Of a DNA stretch of 64,000 nt, positions 57,034 through 64,000 are shown piece by piece. A program made the position numbers and the translations under genes. The notes under the pieces are model-generated. The model was not told the origin of the DNA. It saw only the letters and a list, made by a program, of their open reading frames with translations, and searched no databases. The stretch covers positions 4,896,018 to 4,960,017 of the forward strand of contig OX246743.1 of assembly GCA_945910005.1 (NCBI GenBank). Reading direction: 5' to 3'. Position 1 is the stretch's first letter, and the number at the start of each line of letters is the position of its first letter. Source of the stretch: Isoperla grammatica. Lineage: Eukaryota; Arthropoda; Insecta; Plecoptera; Perlodidae.

Positions 57034-59369
57034 ATCTCATCGCGAAGGTTCGCTAAACCTCAAAGTCAGGCCCAAAATGTCACCAGTATGGTGCCCACTA
57101 TAACCAGTCTGATAGTGGTTGTTTTCGCTCCGCCGATTCGATAAACATTGAATTGTATACTACACACGCCAATGGTTGGGTCCAAACAATTGAATTTCAT
57201 AAAATTTAATTTTTTTGTAGCTTTTGTGGTCGTATTGTTGATTCTACCCCTCTCCCCTTGATTCCAAACAACAGCAAACCTTCAAAAACTAATCCCCAAT
57301 TGAACTATATTCTCGCGTCGTGCCTGCTTGGTTGAAACAGGAGCTAAATAGATGATATAGTCTAGTGTGAATAAGCCCCGCCCCTTAGTGATAGTTGCAA
57401 CGTGCACGCAACCTATTATAACATGGACTTTGTGTCCAGGTATAAATTTTGGCTAGAAAAAGTTTTGGCATTGAGTCTTTGGCACTCCGGGAAGCAACCT
57501 TGCTATTAGAAATTGAAAGCTACATAATTTACCTCTCTTGTCTCGATTACTATTTTAGTCGTTTAGAATGGCATATAATAATCATTTTCTTAAACTTTAT
57601 CGGGGGATGGAGATCCAAAAATTCTCATGTTTTGTGGATATTCGTCTTCTATTCATAGTTCCCACGTGACGTCACAGCGGCCATGATTGCGACACAATTG
57701 ATGAGGACCAATCCTAGATCATTGGCAAATACTATTCAAATTTAATAAATTAACCTAATTTGGAATTTAAAAAGTAAACATTGGTAAAAATAATAAAAAA
57801 AATACCACACATACCAATTTTATTTAAAAAAAAAAACAGGCAGGATTTTAAAGAACAAAGAATGTCTGTGTTCTACCACAACAGCCTTCAATTGTTTCTC
57901 CATGGCAACGTCAAAGTTTGATCACAAATGTGGCATCCACGCGCAAAGATATGACGTACGTGCAACCTATGAATTGGCAGCTCAAACGTCCACACACATT
58001 TTGGATTTTTGGCCTCCTTTATGACCGTTGTGACGTTTCGTGAATACTCCATCCCATTTTTAAATATATGAATTAACTTTCGTGATTTATGATCTATAAG
58101 ATGTGCTCCGTATTCCCTCCCCATAGCAAGACGAGTCGCAGCATCGACCATGTACGCATGTACGCACTGCAGACGTCGGACGAATCTCGGCGGCTTTTTA
58201 CCCCGCGCGACTTTAATCTGGCACCCAAGACAAATGGTGGGATTATCGCAGTGCCAACTCGGTTTAGCCACTGCTTGATAGATCTATCTATCTATCGCGT
58301 CTTTAACTTCAAATGTCGGTCGGGGGTGTTTTCTTTTTGAATGTCGTAACGTTTTCTTTTTTTTTGCAACATAATTTTAATAATGATAATTTTATTAAAA
58401 TTAAATTTTACCTTTTACTTTTAGGAAAATAACAAATTAAAATTCTGATAATCAGATCTGAAAACTCAATTATATTTACATAGGACAAAATCTGGAAGCC
58501 AACCGGAGCAAATTAAATTTACTTAATACAAGAAGGTCTAGTTAATTGTTTTGTGTGACGTATTAGGCCTTCTCTCGATTTTACATTGTAAGTATTGTAA
58601 CATCTTCAAGAACAATAAAAAACTAAGTGTGAAAGCTGATTCTTTTAGTTTATATAGAGTAAACTCACCTTTGTTTAAACTACGAAGTTAAAAAAGACAC
58701 AACTGGTAGTTTTAATTGTGTTAATGTTTTCATCCACCGGTACAAAACCCATATTTTTATCACTCACCTGCCAGGCTACTCTCTAGCACTCATTACGCCT
58801 CAGTCTAGACTCTCAAGGTGTGATTGGTCGTGAAGTGGGTTAGTGGGGATTGCCCGCTCACTGCAAGAAAAGCTACTCCCAAAGCCAGGTTGTAATCCGC
58901 TGGAGCCAGTGGCGTGCGGTAACGTGACCTCACCCCAGACAACAAGTTTGTGTGGACACTAATATCCTCGTTTCACTGAGTGAGGCTAGACCTAAAGGAA
59001 GTAGACATCGAGTATATAAATCATCATCGCATCAAATATTCAAGCCCTCCAATCATGCGATATCTTAGTCGAGGCTACCGCGATATTAACGTACAACAAT
59101 TTTTAAGATTTTGTTTTCATTTTGCCAATTCTTGGATTGGTTTGCAACAGTTCTCCAATCAACCATAATTTGTTCCAGTTGTTTCATTTCTACTAATATC
59201 CATAACAACGGCAGTGGTGTAGTGCCAAACATACGGCGTGTACGCCCGTACACGCCCACACCATTGTACAACGCTCGTCATGAATGATCTGTTGCGTGTA
59301 GCCTATCGAACCTAGGTACTATAGGTTAGGGTGTACTTTTTTCCCCTTCAATGCGCAATGCGATTCTGT
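57034..59369. other. Single-copy DNA, no supported gene
   Basis: The most interesting frame is a 127-codon minus one (58271-57888) with CxxxxxxCxxC and several Cys/His, but it starts at GTG, an in-frame stop lies 12 bases upstream and I recognise no family. Left unassigned. A GATCTATCTATCTATC patch lies at 58280-58296. Confidence 0.35.
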
Positions 59370-59700
59370 GTCAATTGAGATTGATTGATTATTTGGGCTT
59401 AACGTCTCATATTTTTGCAACGAGGCTAATCGAGACAATGAGTGGGTGATATATGAAGATGAAATATGGGGCTGTTCGGAGGAAAAGGGCAAGTAGGAGG
59501 GAGCGTGAGGAAAGGGGAAAGGGGAGGAAAGGGGATTGGGGTGTGGACTGCACTTCGTCTGACTTCTCCTCCTCGACCAGTCCGGCTAGGGTGGCCCTAC
59601 CAGAAGCATACGCTTCCGCCGGCATAGCTCTAGGAATCATTAAAGCACGCAAACCTGCCCACCGCGATAAGGTAGCAGTCCATGGGCAGGTGTCAATTGA
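59370..59700 (+). repeat. Dispersed repeat R3, copy 2
   Basis: Begins GATTGATTGATTATTTGGGC and continues TTAACGTCTCATATTTTTGC as in copy 1 (54488). It extends further right through CATACGCTTCCGCCGGCATA and ACCGCGATAAGGTAGCAGTC. It stops just before the TIR element at 59714. Confidence 0.7.
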
Positions 59701-59744
59701 GTATTGACATATTAGACGGTCAGCTATCCCCCCAAATTCAACAG

Positions 59745-60880
59745 AATGGTCTCACTCGGCCGGACCAGCCGAGAGTAGGCTCAAAAAATTTGTAATTTTT
59801 ACCTGATTACAACAAAGGCAATCCGGAAATCTAAATTGGTAGCTTTCACTTTTTATAGCCAAAAAACGGCAAAAACCGTCAAAAAATAATTATTTAAATA
59901 CTACAAGACTAGTTGACTGATAACGCTGAAATAGGTGTCTTAAAATTTGTTATTTTATGTAGAGTTAATCAGAAGTAATTCGAAAATGGAAATCGCTACT
60001 GTTTGGCACTAGGAGCATAAAAACGGCAAAAACGGCACACATTTCAGTTAGAAGACCAGTTGACCGATAACGCTTTGAGAGGAGTCAAACAACTCGGAAT
60101 TTCAAACTGAATGTAGCCAATAACAAATAATAAGAAGTAAGAAATAATAATCACTGCCTTTAACACCAAGAAACGGCAAAAAAAAAGGGCACCAATGTAT
60201 CATATAGAAGACCTATCGATCGATTACACTTAGACTGGTGGCACGAACTCGATATTTTAGAACGAATTCAGAACAAATAAAGCGACCATCAAAATCAGCA
60301 GTGCTTTGCTTGGTCTTTAGAACAAAAAGTTATAAAAAAGGCATACTAGCCAGTAGCCTGTCCCCTTTGCTCAAAAATTCACGACAATGGTCTTACTCGG
60401 CCAGACACGCCGGGAGTAGGCTGAAAAATCGTAATTATTACTTGATTGCATTAAAGACAATGCGGAAATTGAAATTGGTAGCTTTCACTTTTTACATACA
60501 AATAACGGCAAAAAAGGGCAATTTATGAACTACATTACCAATTAATGATAATGCTTGTAAGGGCGGCAAAAAATTGAAATCTTAAAAGAGGTCGTGAAGA
60601 AAATGTTATCCAAAATTTTTAAATAATAGCTTTGGGCATTATGGAAAAAAGGGGGGGGGGGCATAAATGGACCATTTAATATTTAGGTTAAGTTACCGAT
60701 TAACTCCAAGTAACCGCTTACATTGCATGGAAGAGATGACAACACATAATATGTCATACTTAAAGCAGAATACTAAACAAATATTGTGAAAGTTGAAGTC
60801 AAAAGTATTTGGCTTTCAGCAAGAAATGTGTTTTGTAATTATACAAGACCAGTAGAATAACGCTATAGGTAACAAATTCT
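59745..60880. repeat. Degenerate repeats of about 150-165 bp inside the TIR element
   Basis: The word AACGGCAAAAA recurs near 59866, 60018, 60173 and 60506, each preceded by a block resembling GTAGCTTTCACT and followed by GAAGACC...GATAACGCT words. A better copy of the terminal block (ACTCGGCCAGACACGCCGGG, AGTAGGCTGAAAAATCGTAA) lies at 60393-60450. Divergence between copies is high, so the array is old. Confidence 0.7.
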
Positions 60881-62280
60881 CTCAATTCTCTCACCTCTCA
60901 ATCTTTAAGTATCCCACTCTCATTTGACTATGGCTGGTGCCTGGAAAATGGTTCAGTAGTGCTATCCGATGGCTTATGACAAAACCAGCCCTTGAAGAAG
61001 TGTTGGAAATCGTGCAAATGCAAACACTGTTGACTGTTCCACAGTCAAGTGTCAGTGCAGTGATTTGAAGCTTGGATACAGACTTGTATTTCTGTGAATA
61101 CCAATGCAAAGAGGTGCAAGAAGAGACCTTGCATCCAGTACCTAAAAGAGGAAACTACTGCAATAAGAAAAGTGACCCCGATTTCTAAAGTATACATACA
61201 TAATATTTAAGCCCTCATTACACTGAACTTGATATAAAATATTTAAATGAAATTCAGTGTTTGCGTTACCAATGCGACTATGTGTGAATGAGTTTCTGTT
61301 CAAGTGATTCTCAAAGCACGGAAAATATTTAACAAGGAGGCGAAGAGGATAACCTATTTTAAGTACTGAATGAAAACTTTATATTTTGAGTCGATCCACT
61401 CAGTAGCATGACTGATTTTCAGTGAGCGATTTTAATTTAAAGCGGCTGAGCCAACCCTTTAGCCTCCGAACCCCATTGACGAGTGAGCGATAAGCAACTA
61501 TAAAGATAGATATTTAAATATAAAATATGTGAATCAGTGGTTGGACAGTGCGAACACCTGCGGGCAAATATCAGAATCAACAAGGATGATTTCAGAACAT
61601 CTTTGAATTTATTGATTGCTTCCTTTCTAGGATGGCTCCAAAGTCATCGATGTATTTCATTGTTTACAGCGAAGTTGGACACAGTAAGGTACAACTTGTA
61701 TTTGTTGTTAACGTAATCTCACACGTGTGTTTTAATAATTTGTATTTACATTGGTGATTCATTTACTTGTATAATAATATAATATCATGAGCTTACATCT
61801 AAATAATTTGATGCTTCGTACTCGTAGGTTTACAATTACTTTTTCAACAAGTTTACACATACACATGGCCAGGCCATAGAAATGTAAATGCCGAACATTG
61901 GTGTTTTACACACTACACTACACAAACCGTCTAGAACTTACGGAGTTAGATTGATGGAACACATGCCGTCCATATATTTTTTTCTTGTATTTGATCTTTT
62001 AAATAATTGGAAACAATAAGCCTATTTTGATTTTTTCGTTTTCGTGTAAATAAAACTCATAAAAATATTGACCAACGGCGTTCATAATCATGTCCAATGA
62101 TACATTTTTCTTCCTACCCAATTATTTTTCCTTGCAAATAGTATTTCCATTTAATTAAATGTGACTCTCTTGCCGTTCTTCAAGCACTTGAAATAATACC
62201 AACAATTTGTGATTTATCTATCATGGCCGTTTCCAACTGCATTTGGGTTTATTCTATTTTTGCGAAAATAATAGCACTAA
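60881..62280. other. Interior of the TIR element, no recognised gene
   Basis: AT-rich. A short ATG frame at 61632-61770 starts MAPKSSMYFIVYSEVGHSK after an acceptor-like TTCCTTTCTAG, but its significance is doubtful. The right part (62600-62750) contains inverted ACCGTTTTTTGCC words, mirroring the left repeats. Confidence 0.35.
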
Positions 62281-62890
62281 TAATCTTATAACCAACCCCC
62301 CCCCCCCTCATGACCATTTTTGCCCTTTAGAATATGAAAGGTAAACGTTAATGGTTTAGATGTTCGCACGATGCTTTTAATCGCATTTGTTGCCTTCTCT
62401 CCCAGAAAGTCAGTCAAGCGATCTAAACGACAGCGGTGCCTTTTTTGGTACCCTATTTCATCCACTGGTAATGCCTATAGGCACATATATTGAGTTTCAC
62501 ATTATTTCTTTTACATTATGCTTAAAATATCAAATTAGCCTACCTCTTTTATTATTACTGGTCAGTTAGTCTATTTAATAAATTGTGCCATTATTTACCG
62601 TTTTTTAGGATCTCAACGCTAAACTCTGCAGATTTCCATTTTCGCATTATTGTTTCTTTATTTCTAAAAAATATCGAATTTTTTGACACCTTCCCCAGCG
62701 TAATCACTCAATTGGTCTTGTACTTAATAAATTTACCGTTTTTTGCCGTTTTTTGGCTATAAAAAGTGAAAGCTACCGATTTCGATTTCCGGATTGCCTT
62801 TGCTGTAATCAGGTAAAGATTACAAATTTTTTGAGCCTACTCTCGGTTGGTCCGGCCGAGTGAGACCACAAAAGTGCGTAGCTGACCGTC

Positions 62891-63755
62891 TATATTATGT
62901 ATTATCTGTGGTCCAGCAGCTTTCTAATCTATCTTTTAGGTACCATGGCTTTTCCTCGTCTGTACTTGTCAGTGGCCTCTCTCTATCTTTTCAAGGATTC
63001 TCTCAAGTAACACCACATCTCCCCTCATTACATTATGTCTCCCTCTCCAATAAAGCTCGTCCAGTAACACTACATCTCACTTACCACTCCTCAGATATCT
63101 AGTAGGGATAATAAATGAAATAATTTATAAACAGAACCATTGTGACAAATCTTGAAATGTATTATATTCTAAATCTTATGTTACGCAAAACGTTTTGCCT
63201 AGCAAGAAAACTATTGGTCGGTTTTTGAGGTTTGACAAAGTTTGAAGGCAACTTTTATTTTTGTGTTTCTATACTTTCATTCACCCCCGAATCCCATATT
63301 TTCGGAGGTCAAAAATCAAGATAACGAACGTTAAGGCCACATAAATCACCTCTCCACTAGAAATGCGTATCAGCAAAACAAACCCACCTCCCGAAACCCC
63401 AATCAATAAGATTATGTTAATTCGCCCACTTTGCGTCGCTCATCGTAAAAACAAACACATTATCTTGGCGTGATTAAGATCCGTTAATGAACAGCGTTGA
63501 TAGAGTGATTACAGACTTTATCCTAATGCAGAAGAAAATGGTTTTAAATTACCACGTCAATCAGTCAAATAGTAATCATAGTTATTTTAAGGGGTTCGTT
63601 TTTTCATTCCACTCCTAACCAGGGCCGAACCCACTAGTTAACGAAGTGATAAATGAAAAACAACTCACTTATTTTGGGAATCAATATCTTGGAGCCACGC
63701 CAGTAGTTCATTGTGTAGATAAGACGTATTTTTTAGGATAAGGTCTCTCTCTCTC
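62891..63755. other. Single-copy DNA
   Basis: Nothing recognised. An 80-codon frame (62860-63102) starts within the TIR and has duplicated TCAAGTAACACCACATCTC and CCAGTAACACTACATCTC words. Confidence 0.35.
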
Positions 63756-63757
63756 TT

Positions 63758-64000
63758 GCTTGTAGCTTGTAGCTTGTAGCTTGTAGCTTGTAGCTTGTAG
63801 CTTGTAGCTTGTAGCTTGTAGCTCAATATCATACATGTACATTGTACAACGTCACTGTCACCACTCTCTGAGTCACTTGTAGCTTGTAGCTTGTAGCTTG
63901 TAGGGTGTAGTTTGTAGCTTGTAGCTTGTAGCTCAATATCATACATGTACAACGTCACTGTCACTACTCTCTTAGTCGCTTGTAGCTTGTAGTTTGTAGT
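63758..64000. repeat. 7-bp (TTGTAGC)n array in two or more blocks
   Basis: Blocks at 63758-63823, 63877-63933 and 63979-64000 (running off the window) separated by duplicated spacers sharing TCAATATCATACATGTACA and ACGTCACTGTCAC. The spacer plus block forms a higher-order repeat of about 115 bp. Confidence 0.93.

Larger units (their letters stand above)
59714..62890. mobile_element. 3.2-kb element with about 180-bp terminal inverted repeats
   Basis: Left end GACGGTCAGCTA and right end TAGCTGACCGTC are flanked by TA on both sides (putative TA target duplication). The inverted match continues through GGTCTCACTCGGCCGGACCA, GAGAGTAGGCTCAAAAAATT, AGGCAATCCGGAAATC and GTAGCTTTCACTTTTTATAG (left 59745-59870, right about 62740-62870). 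No transposase-like frame: the largest internal frames are under 100 codons. The left 1.1 kb contains several degenerate copies of its own terminus. Confidence 0.85.

Noticed and set aside
57888..58271. 127-codon minus-strand frame with several Cys and His
   Set aside because: GTG start, in-frame stop just upstream, no recognisable zinc-binding spacing or family.
61632..61770. Short frame MAPKSSMYFIVYSEVGHSK after an acceptor-like site, faintly like a flavodoxin-type start
   Set aside because: Too short, lies inside a transposable element, and the resemblance is limited to a few residues.

Overview
This is a non-coding, repeat-saturated piece of an animal nuclear genome, probably a marine invertebrate. 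The evidence is tRNA-derived SINEs, a Jockey/CR1-like LINE, an LTR retrotransposon, hAT-type elements with 8-bp target duplications, many foldback MITEs, long microsatellites and minisatellites, and no bacterial-type gene packing. I cannot name the species or phylum. I find no complete host protein-coding gene. The only host-exon candidate I would keep is a short 3'-terminal exon near 1455-1539; other open frames are in repeats or look like chance.

Layout. 1-6.4 kb: SINE fragments, a 7-bp and a 20-bp tandem array, a hAT MITE (2182-2666), a foldback MITE (2942-3230) and a 1.4-kb hAT-type element with a perfect 8-bp target duplication (4947-6330). 6.4-8.3 kb: a long CTCAAGTCT-type array running into a pure TC tract. 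8.3-17.1 kb: mostly single-copy AT-rich DNA with a CACACG array, a GACGAA array, a 581-bp near-perfect palindrome (13135-13715), a hAT MITE and a 74-bp minisatellite carrying an inverted CCAAT box per unit. 18.6-24.4 kb: a 69-bp minisatellite, a LINE 3' tail, and a nearly full-length but frameshifted LINE (minus strand) inserted into an older dispersed repeat whose uninterrupted copy lies at 52.4-52.9 kb.

24.4-34.8 kb: several MITEs, a striking 149-bp hairpin (26812-26960), a compound microsatellite, and a young LTR retrotransposon (28906-33856, minus strand) with two 1096-bp LTRs that look identical. It encodes one 451-residue protein with a coiled coil but no recognisable polymerase, and it sits inside a MITE. 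A decayed LINE C-terminus follows at 34.4-34.7 kb. 35-44 kb: 42-bp and about 60-bp minisatellites, a CpG-rich MITE, a poly(A)-tailed retrocopy-like stretch, a full SINE, and a 3-kb array of a 73-bp satellite broken by a 5'-truncated LINE with a 9-bp target duplication.

44.7-57 kb: a 767-bp element with 8-bp target duplication, 121-bp repeats, a three-level nested foldback (47338-48258), 24-bp and about 80-bp minisatellites, a TTA array, another foldback (53290-53566), two SINEs and a 61-bp minisatellite bracketed by SINE tails. 57-64 kb: mostly single-copy DNA, then a 3.2-kb terminal-inverted-repeat element (59714-62890) whose ends contain degenerate roughly 150-165-bp repeats, and a 7-bp array at the window edge.

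The parts do not form a pathway. The window is best read as layered mobile DNA: elements inserted in elements, with tandem arrays apparently seeded from or bounded by them.
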